DNA of 34,729 nt from an uncultured Muribaculaceae bacterium (GTDB lineage Bacteria; Bacteroidota; Bacteroidia; Bacteroidales; Muribaculaceae). The stretch spans positions 1-34,729 of the forward strand of contig CAJUFH010000027.1 of NCBI GenBank assembly GCA_910585755.1. Reading direction: 5' to 3'. Below are positions 1 through 7,983 of this stretch, piece after piece (the stretch's first letter is position 1; every line of letters starts with the position of its first letter). Below the pieces are notes generated by a model that did no database searches, was not told the origin of the DNA, and saw nothing but the letters and a program-made list of their open reading frames with translations. A program made the translations under genes and the position numbers.

Positions 1-325
1 CATCGCACCTCTCTTCTCTGATGATTTTTGGGTGACACGTTGACGAAGTCAGGAATATTTTCGCAAATTCCAACACTTACCCTCCCTAATTTTTTCTCCT
101 TTAACCTTTTCGCCTCGACCATACTGCGAGCGGGCCGCCCCGTCGCATTTATACTATATACATATCCTATATATTATAGGACCTCTTCGAGGCCCATACC
201 GGCGCGACTGGCAGGACACCGCACCTTCGCGGCTGCGCCGCTCGATACGGTGCTATAATTACAGCGCGGCTCCGCCGCTCCCTTATTGCCGGGTTTGTGG
301 GTTTGTGTAGCCTGAAGGTGCGGGA
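1..325. other. Non-coding region with GC-rich hairpins
   Basis: I find no convincing gene here. A 76-codon open frame at 28-258 has no recognisable domain and an amino-acid mix typical of chance translation. Two near-identical short palindromes occur in tandem: GCGGC-TGC-GCCGC at 229-241 and GCGGC-TCC-GCCGC at 266-278. A 10-bp inverted repeat (CCGCACCTTC at 219-228, GAAGGTGCGG at 314-323) encloses both. This could be the 3' end of a transcription unit lying outside the window, or a degenerate repeat. recX ends at 326. Confidence 0.5.
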
Positions 326-808
326 TTATTCGGGGCGGAAGGGGAGGTGGGCGCGGATGGCGGCGGCGACGAGGGCGGGTTCGTAGCCGCGGGATAGGCC
401 GAAGCGGTAGAGCTTGGTGCGCCCCTCGTAGGTGTCTCCTTCCTTTATGGAGCGGGCCTTGGCGGCGAGGGCGTCGAGCATGGCCGAGCGGTATTCGTCT
501 TCGTCAAGCTCTTCGGCGGCCGCGGCGATGTCGGCGGAGGAGATTCGTTTGAGGCGCAGGGCGGCCTCGATTTTGCGCCGTCCCCAGCGGGCGTAGAGGG
601 CCTTGTCGCGGGTGAAGGCCGCGGCGAAACGGGAGTCGTCGAAATAGCGCCCGCGTTCGAGGCGCTCCAGGATTCTGTCGCGGTCGGAAGGGGAGATCCC
701 CCACAGGCGCAGCTTCTGCTCCAGCTCGTAGCGGCAGCGCTCGGCGCGGGCGCAGAGGGTTTCCAGGCGGCTAAGGGCCATTTCGGGGGATACGGTTTTT
801 GCCTTCAA
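326..808 (-). CDS. recX: RecX family regulatory protein
   Basis: A 160-residue protein of RecX size. RecX proteins bind RecA filaments and modulate recombinase activity in the cytoplasm. The family signature is visible near the N-terminus (ETLCARAERCRYELEQKL, about residues 16-34), followed by the RYFDDSRFAAAF block and RWGRRKIEAAL, which matches the three-helix repeats of the family. The frame opens at a TTG (808). An ATG nine codons later (781) would give MALSRLETLC and is a plausible alternative start. It lies 115 bp downstream of prmC on the same strand, so it may be the distal gene of that operon or have its own promoter. I saw no clear promoter. There is no recA in the window, which is usual for this phylum. 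Confidence 0.85.
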   Translation of the reverse strand: MKAKTVSPEMALSRLETLCARAERCRYELEQKLRLWGISPSDRDRILERLERGRYFDDSRFAAAFTRDKALYARWGRRKIEAALRLKRISSADIAAAAEELDEDEYRSAMLDALAAKARSIKEGDTYEGRTKLYRFGLSRGYEPALVAAAIRAHLPFRPE

Positions 809-923
809 CGATTTATGGATTATGGTTTAATGGTTTGCGGGGAGGCCGCTCGCTTACGCTCGCTCCACAGAACGGAGTCTCTTTCGGCGGCAGAGGGCGG
901 TTGCAGGGCCGCGGAGTTGCCGG

Positions 924-1790
924 TCAGAGGGGATTACGGGAGATTACGGCGAAGCGGGGACGGGAGGAGCTGTCGGGGAGGATGAGGGGGGAGGCGAAGC
1001 CGACGTTGACGGCGAGGCGCGAGAGTTCGGCGGCGTAGAGGGGGTTGATTTCAAAGTATATGCGGCCGGAGGGCGCGAGAGTGGTGTCGGCGTAGCGAAG
1101 TATGGCGCGGTAGAAGAGGAGCGGGTCGCTGTCGGGCACGAAGAGCGCCGACGCGGGTTCGTGGTCGAGGACGTTCCGCTCCATCGAGGCGCGCTCGCTG
1201 TCGGCGATATAAGGCGGATTGCTGACGATTATGTCGTAGCGTTCAGGGCCGGGAACGGCCCGCAGTATGTCCTCCTCTACGAAGTTGACGGGGGCTTTCA
1301 GCGCGGCGGCGTTCCCGCGGGCTACGGCCAGCGCCTCCGGGCTGATGTCTATGGCCGTTACCTCGGGGAACGGGAGAAAGCGGCGGAGGGCAATCGCTAT
1401 GCACCCGGAACCGGTCCCGATGTCGAGCACCCGGAGGTCCTTCGTCTCGCCGTACTCCTTTATTATAAGGTCTACGAGTTCGGCGGTCTCGGGGCGCGGG
1501 ATGAGGGTCGCGGGGGTTACCTTGAAGTTCATCCCGTAGAAGCGGGCGGTGCCGAAGATGTATTGCACCGGTTCCCCGGCGGCGACCCTGCGGGCGGCTT
1601 CGAGCGCCTTGTCGGCGGTGAAAGCGCTGACGGGGTCTCCGTCGCGGATTGCGAGCTGGGTGAGGTCCCATCCCTTGAGGTTGTACATAATTTCCCGGGC
1701 AATCGCCGCTGCCTCCCGCTCTCCCGTTTCCGGAGCGATTATGGCGCGCATCCGGCGCAGGAGCGCGTTAAGGGTCATTTCTTCCTCCAT
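924..1790 (-). CDS. prmC: Peptide chain release factor N5-glutamine methyltransferase
   Basis: A 288-residue class I SAM-dependent methyltransferase. PrmC (HemK) methylates the Gln of the GGQ motif in release factors RF1 and RF2. Visible are an N-terminal helical domain (about 1-90), the PRPET segment (98-102), the SAM-binding motif DIGTGSGC (123-130) and the catalytic NPPY at 191-194 followed by IADSER, as in this family. The ATG start at 1790 is only 4 bp past the neuB stop, so the two are very likely cotranscribed. Length and motifs are all normal for the family. Confidence 0.95.
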   Translation of the reverse strand: MEEEMTLNALLRRMRAIIAPETGEREAAAIAREIMYNLKGWDLTQLAIRDGDPVSAFTADKALEAARRVAAGEPVQYIFGTARFYGMNFKVTPATLIPRPETAELVDLIIKEYGETKDLRVLDIGTGSGCIAIALRRFLPFPEVTAIDISPEALAVARGNAAALKAPVNFVEEDILRAVPGPERYDIIVSNPPYIADSERASMERNVLDHEPASALFVPDSDPLLFYRAILRYADTTLAPSGRIYFEINPLYAAELSRLAVNVGFASPLILPDSSSRPRFAVISRNPL

Positions 1791-1794
1791 ACGC

Positions 1795-2832
1795 TTATTC
1801 CAGGGTGATAAGGTGGTCGTAGGGGAAGTCGCGGACGGCGCGGGTGCCGACGACGCTGTCCCACAGCATCGGGGAGACCCCTCCGCCGGGGCGCTTTACG
1901 GTGATGTTTTCCTCGGTCAGCAGTTCTCCGGCGGCGATGTCTCGTGCTGCGACGATGCTCTTGCGGGCCACCTCGATATTCGGGCGTTCCGACGTACTTA
2001 CCCGTTTGTCAGGGGAGCCGAGCGCCTGTTCGATGTTGCGTATGGCCTTTACCATCGCCGCTAACTCAGCGGGGTCGAGGGAGGCGCGGTGGTCAGGGCC
2101 GGGGAGGGTCTTGTCGAGTGTGAAATGCTTCTCGATAATCCCCGCGCCGAGGGCTACGGCGGCTACGGGGACCTCGATGCCTACGGTATGGTCGCTGTAA
2201 CCGACTGTTCCGGCTCCGAGGGAGCGGAGCGCCTCCATGGCGCGGAGGTTGACGTCGCGCATCGGGGTGGGGTACTGGGTGTTGCAGTGAAGGAGGCCGA
2301 CCATCCGGCGGGGCGTTCCCGCCTGTTCGAGCACCCGCAGCGCGGCTTCCACCTCCGGGAGTTCCGACATCCCGGTCGAGAGTATTACCGGCTGGCGGAG
2401 CGCTCCGATTTTGCGGAGATAGGGGAGGTTGGTGATTTCCCCGGAGGGGATTTTCCAAAAGTCCATTCCCAGCGGCGCGAGGCAGTCAATCGAGCGGAGG
2501 TCGAAGGGGGTTGACATGAAACGGATCCCCCGGCGGTCACACTCGGCGGCGAGCGGGGCGTAATCGTCGAGCCGCAGGTGGATTTTGCGACACATCTCCA
2601 ACTGGCTCTCCTCGGCGCCGGTGGTCTCCTTCTGATATTCGGCTTTCGGAGCCACGGTGGATATAACCAGCTCGGGGACCGCGGTCTGGAACTTCACATA
2701 GTCGGCCCCGGCCTCGGCAGCGGCCGCGACCATTTCGACAGCCCGGCCGTAGTCGCCGTTATGGTTGACCCCGGCCTCGGCGATTATAATCACCTTCCCC
2801 GCAGGGAACAGTTCTTTTTCTGTAGCACTCAT
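1795..2832 (-). CDS. neuB: N-acetylneuraminate/legionaminate synthase (NeuB family)
   Basis: A 345-residue NeuB-type synthase. The family condenses phosphoenolpyruvate with an N-acetylated hexosamine to make a nine-carbon nonulosonic acid (Neu5Ac, legionaminic or pseudaminic acid). Visible features are IIAEAGVNHNGD at about 16-27, KFQT at 47-50, the conserved block from STPFD to WKIPSGEITNLPYL, LHCNTQYPTP, GYSDHTVG, EKHFTLDK, and a C-terminal antifreeze-like SAF domain (about 289-345, RKSIVAARDIAAGE). The sugar product cannot be settled from sequence. The upstream LegB-type gene hints at a legionaminic-type route. The gene is separated from the ATP-grasp gene by about 110 bp holding a dispersed repeat. 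No cytidylyltransferase (NeuA), aminotransferase or hydrolysing epimerase lies in the window. Confidence 0.9.
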   Translation of the reverse strand: MSATEKELFPAGKVIIIAEAGVNHNGDYGRAVEMVAAAAEAGADYVKFQTAVPELVISTVAPKAEYQKETTGAEESQLEMCRKIHLRLDDYAPLAAECDRRGIRFMSTPFDLRSIDCLAPLGMDFWKIPSGEITNLPYLRKIGALRQPVILSTGMSELPEVEAALRVLEQAGTPRRMVGLLHCNTQYPTPMRDVNLRAMEALRSLGAGTVGYSDHTVGIEVPVAAVALGAGIIEKHFTLDKTLPGPDHRASLDPAELAAMVKAIRNIEQALGSPDKRVSTSERPNIEVARKSIVAARDIAAGELLTEENITVKRPGGGVSPMLWDSVVGTRAVRDFPYDHLITLE

Positions 2833-2840
2833 GTATTATA

Positions 2841-2940
2841 GGGTGAAAGGTGAAGGGTGAAAGATGAAGGAGACACTTGATTAACAATTATCTTCACTCA
2901 GGCAAAGCCTGATTTTCACTTTTCACTTTGTTCACCATTA
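2841..2940. repeat. Dispersed intergenic hairpin repeat, copy A
   Basis: About 100 bp fill the gap between the ATP-grasp gene and neuB. One end has GGTGAAAGGTGAAGGGTGAAA and the other has repeated TTCAC units, so the outer parts form an imperfect inverted repeat. The core (2887-2916) contains the stem TCAGGC-AAA-GCCTGA and matches 27645-27674 on the opposite strand at 28 of 30 positions, with both differences in the hairpin loop. The layout resembles a small non-autonomous, REP- or MITE-like element. No coding sequence is present. It may leave a hairpin in the operon transcript between these genes. Confidence 0.75.
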
Positions 2941-2944
2941 ATGA

Positions 2945-4006
2945 TTACTGGCGGAAGACCACTTCCTGCATGTAGCGGCAGATTTTGACATCGCCATGCC
3001 AGTCGTCGCAGATTCCGGGACGCAGGCCGAGGAGGTCGGAGAGTATCATCAACGGCAGGTCGGCCCCGGCGTGTACGGAGCAGACGGCTCCGCCTCCGAG
3101 GCGCGGGTTGATTTCCATCAGCATCAGTCTCCCGTCTGTGGTGTCGCGGAGCATCTGGACCGTCACCGGGCCGCGCAGGCCTGTATGGGCCAGTGTTTTC
3201 CGGGCGAGTTCCTCGACCTCCTTGTCGCGGAAAGTAACAGTCGAGGAGACTTCCCCTCCGATGACAACGAGGCGGCGTCGCGGCACGGCGCAGAGGATTG
3301 TCCCGTCGTCGCGGCGGACGTAGCAGTCTACCGTGTATTCTTCCCGTTTGGCGACATATTCCTGTATCAGATAGTCCTCCTGGTTGGGGATGTCGGCCAG
3401 TTCCGTCGGGCGGTGGAGAATCATTATTCCCTGCGATGCGGAGCCGAAACGGGGTTTCGCGATCATCGGGAAGAAGGCACCGCGCATCGGGTAATCCTTC
3501 GGCACAGGGAGCTTCGCGGCGAGGAAGAGGGCGTTGGCCTCCACCTTGTCGAATATTCGGGCCACTTCGGCGGGGTCGGTATGGGTGGCGGCGCGCACCA
3601 CTCCATTGTCGGAGCGGCGGAAGCCGTCGAGCTTTGCGGCGACCTCTACCGCGGGGTCGACGAAGGGCACGACGATGTCGATTCCCCGGCTGTCGCAGAC
3701 GCGGCGCAGGTCATCCATCAGCGCCGGGTCGCTCCAGCGCAGTCCGGGGAGGATTTCGGCTATTTCGGCGAGTGGGACCTCGCGGTCAAGCTCGTAGCTG
3801 TAAAGTTCCCCGCGGAAACCGAGCCGTGCGGCCGCTGAGAGGAGCATACGTCCAATCGAAACGCGCTTGGCTCCCCCTAAAAACAGGATTCTCAACGGTT
3901 TCTGACGTACTTCCCCGCGGTTTTCCATCGCCTCTTCCTCGGCGAACGGGTTAGGGATATCTTCGGGAGCGAGCGCTTCCGAATGAGGTTTGCTTTCAGC
4001 TATCAT
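2945..4006 (-). CDS. ATP-grasp protein, carbamoyl-phosphate-synthase-like
   Basis: A 353-residue protein with an N-terminal Rossmann-like segment (about 38-130, starting LRILFLGGAKR) and an ATP-grasp fold (about 150-330). Visible nucleotide and metal-binding features are PMIAKPRFGSASQG (180-193), IQEYV (214-218) and MEINPRLGGG (297-306). ATP-grasp enzymes form amide or ester-type bonds through acyl-phosphate intermediates. The substrate here is unknown. It overlaps legB by 4 bp (ATGA) and precedes neuB, so a role in finishing or decorating a surface sugar is a reasonable inference. An internal ATG at residue 27 is a possible alternative start, because the first 36 residues are low in similarity to the fold. 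No gene symbol is justified. Confidence 0.8.
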   Translation of the reverse strand: MIAESKPHSEALAPEDIPNPFAEEEAMENRGEVRQKPLRILFLGGAKRVSIGRMLLSAAARLGFRGELYSYELDREVPLAEIAEILPGLRWSDPALMDDLRRVCDSRGIDIVVPFVDPAVEVAAKLDGFRRSDNGVVRAATHTDPAEVARIFDKVEANALFLAAKLPVPKDYPMRGAFFPMIAKPRFGSASQGIMILHRPTELADIPNQEDYLIQEYVAKREEYTVDCYVRRDDGTILCAVPRRRLVVIGGEVSSTVTFRDKEVEELARKTLAHTGLRGPVTVQMLRDTTDGRLMLMEINPRLGGGAVCSVHAGADLPLMILSDLLGLRPGICDDWHGDVKICRYMQEVVFRQ

Positions 4007-4995
4007 CGGTTGTAGATGTTTGATTTATAGCGCGCCAGGTTTGCCGGATCGGTAAACCAGGCTATCGTGCGGCGCAGGCCCTCGCGGATGTCGACCTGCG
4101 GGCGCCAGGGGGTCGCGGCGGTGATTTTGGAGTTGTCGCCGCAGAGGCGGAACACCTCGCTCTTGCCGGGGCGCAGACGCTGGGGATCAACGACGTATTT
4201 CGTTTCGGGTGCGTCCATCAGCTCGGCGATGAGCTTCAGGGTGTCGGCCATGGTGATTTCGGTGCCGGTTGAGATATTGAACACGTCCCCCTCGATTCCG
4301 TCGGTTTCGGCCAGCGCGAGGAAACCGCGGCAGGTATCCTCGACGTAGTTGAAATCGCGTGTCGGGGTAAGGTCGCCGACCTTTATTTCCCGCTCGCCGT
4401 TGGCAATCTGGGAGATAATCGTAGGGATAATCGCGCGGGCGCTCTGCCGCGGGCCGTAGGCGTTGAAGGGGCGGGCGGTGACTACCGGGAGCCCGAAGGC
4501 GTTGTAGAAGCTCTTCGCGATGGCGTCGGCCCCGATTTTAGTCGCGGAGTAGGGGGACTGGGGCTGGAGGGGGTGGTTCTCGTCGATCGGGACGTAGCGG
4601 GCGGTCCCGTAGACCTCCGAGGTGGAGGTGACAATCAGGCGGTCTACCCCCTTGTCGCGGGCTGCCTGGCAGATGTTGAGGGTGCCGTTGATATTGGTGT
4701 CGACGTAGCTTTCAGGGGCTTCGTAGCTGTAGGGAATCGCGATCAGCGCCGCGAGGTGGAATATGGTGTCCACCCCTTCGGCGATGTGGCGGCAGTATGC
4801 CGCGTCGCGCACGTCGCCGCAGACGATTTCCAGCCCGTCGTGCTTGATGCCTTCGAGCCATCCCCAGTCGTTGAACGAGTTATACTGGCTCAGGGCCCTT
4901 ACCTCGATTCCGCGGGAGAGAAGCTCGTCAACGAGGTGCGAGCCGATGAATCCGTCGGCTCCCGTAACCAACGCTTTCTTTATGTTTCTTGCCAT
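4003..4995 (-). CDS. legB: LegB-type UDP-sugar 4,6-dehydratase (SDR)
   Basis: A 330-residue extended short-chain dehydrogenase/reductase. Visible are the NAD-binding TGADGFIGSHL (11-21), TSTSEVYG (123-130), and the active-site pair in SPYSATKIG (Tyr149, Lys153). The segment ALSQYNSFNDWGWLE is characteristic of LegB-type dehydratases, which convert UDP-GlcNAc to a 4-keto-6-deoxy sugar in the legionaminic acid route. The frame can be extended two codons to a TTG at 5001. The ATG at 4995 gives the family-like start MARNIKKALVTG and is preferred. The stop overlaps the next start by 4 bp. LegC, LegH and LegG partners are not in the window, so the exact product remains inferred. Confidence 0.85.
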   Translation of the reverse strand: MARNIKKALVTGADGFIGSHLVDELLSRGIEVRALSQYNSFNDWGWLEGIKHDGLEIVCGDVRDAAYCRHIAEGVDTIFHLAALIAIPYSYEAPESYVDTNINGTLNICQAARDKGVDRLIVTSTSEVYGTARYVPIDENHPLQPQSPYSATKIGADAIAKSFYNAFGLPVVTARPFNAYGPRQSARAIIPTIISQIANGEREIKVGDLTPTRDFNYVEDTCRGFLALAETDGIEGDVFNISTGTEITMADTLKLIAELMDAPETKYVVDPQRLRPGKSEVFRLCGDNSKITAATPWRPQVDIREGLRRTIAWFTDPANLARYKSNIYNR

Positions 4996-5019
4996 ATTCA
5001 ATTCATATAAGGTGAAAGG

Positions 5020-5505
5020 TCAGCCCCATTTGTGGAGCGTGTAGACTACCCGCTTGCCGTCGGATGTGACATATTCGAGCCGCATCTCCCTGGAACTTTC
5101 CGAGATGATTTTCAGGCGTATGCCGGCTGTCTGGGCCGGAAGGAGGAGGACTTCAGGAGGGGTGTAGCGGAATGTCCCCTGGTCGTCAGAGAAGTTGGTG
5201 TCTATTATTATGTAGCCGTCCTCTTCGCTCCAGGAGGTGAACACCAGCTGCGGTTCGCCGGTTGGCGGGTTGACGGGGATTCCGTGGTCGTAGAACATAT
5301 AGGTGAAGGTCAGCGACCCGTGCTGGAACCCCCAGAAGATGTTCCCCTGATACTCGGGATTAGGCTCCCCGTCGATAGTCATCGCGGTCTGTTTCCAGGA
5401 TCCGAATTTGGAGCCGATGTCGCCGTTGTTGTGGGTGCAGCCGCCCAGGAGGGCGGCGAGCATGGCAGCCATTATTACAAGGCTTCGGAGTATGGTCTTG
5501 TTCAT
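5020..5505 (-). CDS. Small lipocalin-like lipoprotein
   Basis: A 161-residue predicted lipoprotein. A short basic N-terminus and hydrophobic stretch end in the lipobox LLGGC, with lipidated Cys at residue 23. The rest is rich in beta-type sequence (GSWKQTAMTIDGEPN, then several short strands, ending YVTSDGKRVVYTLHKWG), as in lipocalin-like domains common in Bacteroidetes. No acidic export signal follows the Cys (THNNGD), so it may face the periplasm. It overlaps the wzi stop by 4 bp and precedes legB by about 20 bp, so it belongs to the envelope operon. Its function is unknown, with a role beside Wzi in capsule assembly as a guess from position. Confidence 0.7.
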   Translation of the reverse strand: MNKTILRSLVIMAAMLAALLGGCTHNNGDIGSKFGSWKQTAMTIDGEPNPEYQGNIFWGFQHGSLTFTYMFYDHGIPVNPPTGEPQLVFTSWSEEDGYIIIDTNFSDDQGTFRYTPPEVLLLPAQTAGIRLKIISESSREMRLEYVTSDGKRVVYTLHKWG

Positions 5506-7052
5506 TTTTTACCGAATGTGAAAGTTCCCGAATAGCGCACCGCGAGGAGCGCGCCGAAATGGTCGCCGAACATCGAGCCTTTGTCTCCGGCGAGCTGGAG
5601 GGCGACTTCAAGCCCTTTGACGGAGGTGGGGCGGTATTTCCCTTCCACCATCACCGAGGTGGAACTTGTCGGCTCGAGCAGGGGTGTGAACGGCGTGCCC
5701 CATCCCTTGCGGTAGCCTCCCAGGGCGCGGTAGGCCCACTGTCCTCCGGGGGCTTCCCCCTCGATGCCGACATGGAACCCGCGCACGCGGTTGTTGAGGA
5801 ATTGCAGACAGCCGTTGGTGTTGTAAATCGGGGAGGGGATGAAGGGGGTGCCGAGCGACATACCGTAATTGGCGAATGAGTTGTACTCGAAATTGTTGTA
5901 ATAGTCGTCCGCACCGGTCGACTCGCTCCCTTTGGTCGTTCCGGGAAAGTCGTCGGGGTCCCAGTGGTTGGGGCCGCTCTGGTTTGTGAGGTCGATGTAC
6001 TCGACAACCGCGCCACTGACCCATCCGGGAGCCGCGGCCTTGTATTCCAGGCCCCAAAGGCCGTCGAAACCGTTCATGAAGCCGATGCCGGAGCCGTTTT
6101 CAAAGGGTTTTTGCAGGTAGGCCCTCAGCGTCGCGTTGTTTCTCAGACGGTAGCGGAAAAAGATGTCCCACGAACCGAGAGAGCTTCCGGCGTAGTATTC
6201 GGCTCCGCCGTCGGTCGGCACGAGCATCTTCAGGAACATTTTCGGGCCGCGCGACAGATGGGTCACGTTGGTGACCTCCCCCTTCTCATAGGTGGCTGTC
6301 GTTCCGCCGAAGAATCCGGCCGACTGCATGCCGACTGTCACCGAGAAGGGCATCGACGGCTTGGTGCGGAAATAGAGGCGTTTGTAGGTGTAGAGCGCCC
6401 CGGTGTTGATGTGGTAGTTGTAGTAGTTGTAACGCTTCTCGTTATACTTGTTGTCCATCATCTTCCCGTAGGAGATTTCGCCCTGGAGCTGTACCCATCC
6501 GTTGATCCAGGGGATGTCGGTGAAGTCGAGGAATCCGGCGCGTACCTCGGGGATAGGGCGGGCGTTGGCGCTGTGGGTCATGTCGCCGCTCGACAGCGAG
6601 TTGTCAAGCAGCGCCGAGCCGCGCTCCTTCATGCCGACCGACAGGAACAGCGAGCGGTATTTAACTTCGCCGTAGAGCTGCTGCACCCATGCCGCGGCTG
6701 GTTGTTCGGGATTCCAGTCCCAGGGACTCATTCCGGCCTCTTCCATTCCGGCGCAGTAACCGAGATAGTCGGTAGAGCTGCCGTAGCCGCCGATGAAGTC
6801 GGCTCCGAAGCCGTAGGAGAAACGCTTCGAGCGGTCGATATCGCGGCTGACCCCGATGCGGAGCAGGGCGTTGCCGCTCTGAGTGACGGTGCCGTAGCGG
6901 TTGGCCGACATATAGTAGGGGGCGAAATTTCCCCCGCCGAATGAGCCGAGCAGGCCTCCGTGGTAGTCCACGGAGTATTCGGCGCTGGCGGTTCCCGCTG
7001 CCAGCAGGGCCGCTATGGCCAGGAGCCGTGATTTATTGCGGATAGGTGTCAT
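5502..7052 (-). CDS. Wzi-family capsule assembly outer-membrane protein
   Basis: A 516-residue protein with a signal peptide (about 1-24, ending TASA) followed by many alternating aromatic and polar strands, as expected of a large outer-membrane beta-barrel. Segments such as YGEVKYRSLFLSVGMKERG, DIPWINGWVQLQGEISYGK and FFRYRLRNNATLRAYLQKPF fit the capsule assembly Wzi family found widely in Bacteroidetes. In Enterobacteria Wzi anchors capsular polysaccharide at the cell surface. A similar surface glycan role is inferred here. The first 20 bp overlap the end of the GNAT gene and the last 4 bp overlap the lipoprotein start, which argues for translational coupling. Confidence 0.82.
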   Translation of the reverse strand: MTPIRNKSRLLAIAALLAAGTASAEYSVDYHGGLLGSFGGGNFAPYYMSANRYGTVTQSGNALLRIGVSRDIDRSKRFSYGFGADFIGGYGSSTDYLGYCAGMEEAGMSPWDWNPEQPAAAWVQQLYGEVKYRSLFLSVGMKERGSALLDNSLSSGDMTHSANARPIPEVRAGFLDFTDIPWINGWVQLQGEISYGKMMDNKYNEKRYNYYNYHINTGALYTYKRLYFRTKPSMPFSVTVGMQSAGFFGGTTATYEKGEVTNVTHLSRGPKMFLKMLVPTDGGAEYYAGSSLGSWDIFFRYRLRNNATLRAYLQKPFENGSGIGFMNGFDGLWGLEYKAAAPGWVSGAVVEYIDLTNQSGPNHWDPDDFPGTTKGSESTGADDYYNNFEYNSFANYGMSLGTPFIPSPIYNTNGCLQFLNNRVRGFHVGIEGEAPGGQWAYRALGGYRKGWGTPFTPLLEPTSSTSVMVEGKYRPTSVKGLEVALQLAGDKGSMFGDHFGALLAVRYSGTFTFGKK

Positions 7053-7980
7053 CGTATCTGAAAGTCTCGATGTGGCGTTGTTTCTTCTCCTCGAAAATGT
7101 CGTCGATAGTCAGGAAGATGCCGGTCTCCTCCACGTCGCCGAACTCGTCGTTGATTGCCGTACCGAAAATCTTCATTGTCGGCGAGAGGGTCATGTAGGC
7201 GTTGACAAGGGGTGGTATGTTTATGCCGTGGCGGCGGATTTCGCCGTTGAGGGTGATATAGTCGTCGTGAAAGTTGTCGCTGTTGAGAATCTCGGCGAAA
7301 CGGGCGGTGTCGGGGCGCGTCTCGAGGGGATGGAAGGGACGGGCCAGGTTTTCCGGATCGGGGAAATGCTTGTTCAGGAAGTAGAGCAGCAGGTCGCGGC
7401 ATTCGCGCTCGTAGCTGGGGTACATCGTGAACTTCCCGAAGAGGTATTTGATTTCGGGATGGAGCACTGTCAGTGCCCCCAGGCCGTCCCAAAGGTTGTC
7501 AAGGGCGAAAATCGCCTTGGCTCCGACGCGGGTCGACTGGTATTCGAGCCTCACGAAGGAGCGCCCCAGTTCGATTGTACGCGGAAGCATCTCCTTTATG
7601 AAGCGCTCGGAGAAGTCAAACATGTGGGAGGTCGCGATGCGGGGACGGCCGTCGGGGGTAAACCGTATGTCTTTGCCGAGGATGAAGCGGTAGCCCCCGG
7701 TGATGATTCTCTCCTGCGGGCTCCATACGACGAGCTGGCGGCAGGGAGGATCCATCAGGTCGTACTGGTCTATGTCACATTCCTTGCCTGTCCCGCCTCC
7801 GGCTGTGCGGAACGCGATTTCGCGGAGGCGGCCGATCTCGCGCATCACGGCGGGAGCCTCGCGGCCGTCGATTATGTAGATTTCGTTGCCCCCCTTGTTG
7901 GTCTGCCTCAGGAAGCGTCCTTCCGACAGCTCTTTCTCGATAAGTTCGGTTTCAACGGGGGGTATTATGGGTTCTGCCAT
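7033..7980 (-). CDS. glsB: GlsB-type N-acyltransferase (GNAT family)
   Basis: A 315-residue GNAT-family protein of the OlsB/hemolysin-like type. In Bacteroides, GlsB attaches a 3-hydroxy fatty acid to the amine of glycine, the first step in glycine-lipid synthesis. Supporting features are the GGREAPAVMREIGRLREIAFRTAGGGTG block with the following DQYDLMDPPCRQLVVW segment, the GGYRFILGK strand typical of this acyltransferase family, and the C-terminal half with YPSYERECRDLLLYFLNKHF. It lies 3 bp downstream of a PlsC-type gene, the same pairing as glsB and glsA. The lipid product is inferred from pair and family and could also be an ornithine or other aminolipid. Confidence 0.8.
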   Translation of the reverse strand: MAEPIIPPVETELIEKELSEGRFLRQTNKGGNEIYIIDGREAPAVMREIGRLREIAFRTAGGGTGKECDIDQYDLMDPPCRQLVVWSPQERIITGGYRFILGKDIRFTPDGRPRIATSHMFDFSERFIKEMLPRTIELGRSFVRLEYQSTRVGAKAIFALDNLWDGLGALTVLHPEIKYLFGKFTMYPSYERECRDLLLYFLNKHFPDPENLARPFHPLETRPDTARFAEILNSDNFHDDYITLNGEIRRHGINIPPLVNAYMTLSPTMKIFGTAINDEFGDVEETGIFLTIDDIFEEKKQRHIETFRYDDTYPQ

Positions 7981-7983
7981 AAG

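Noticed and set aside
28..258. Open frame of 76 codons at the window start
   Set aside because: No domain, no ribosome-binding or promoter support, and the residue mix looks random. It spans hairpin-rich DNA.
848..880. Possible REP-like hairpin between prmC and recX (GCTCGCTTACGCTCGC)
   Set aside because: Only one copy was seen in the window and the pairing is short, so no element is called.
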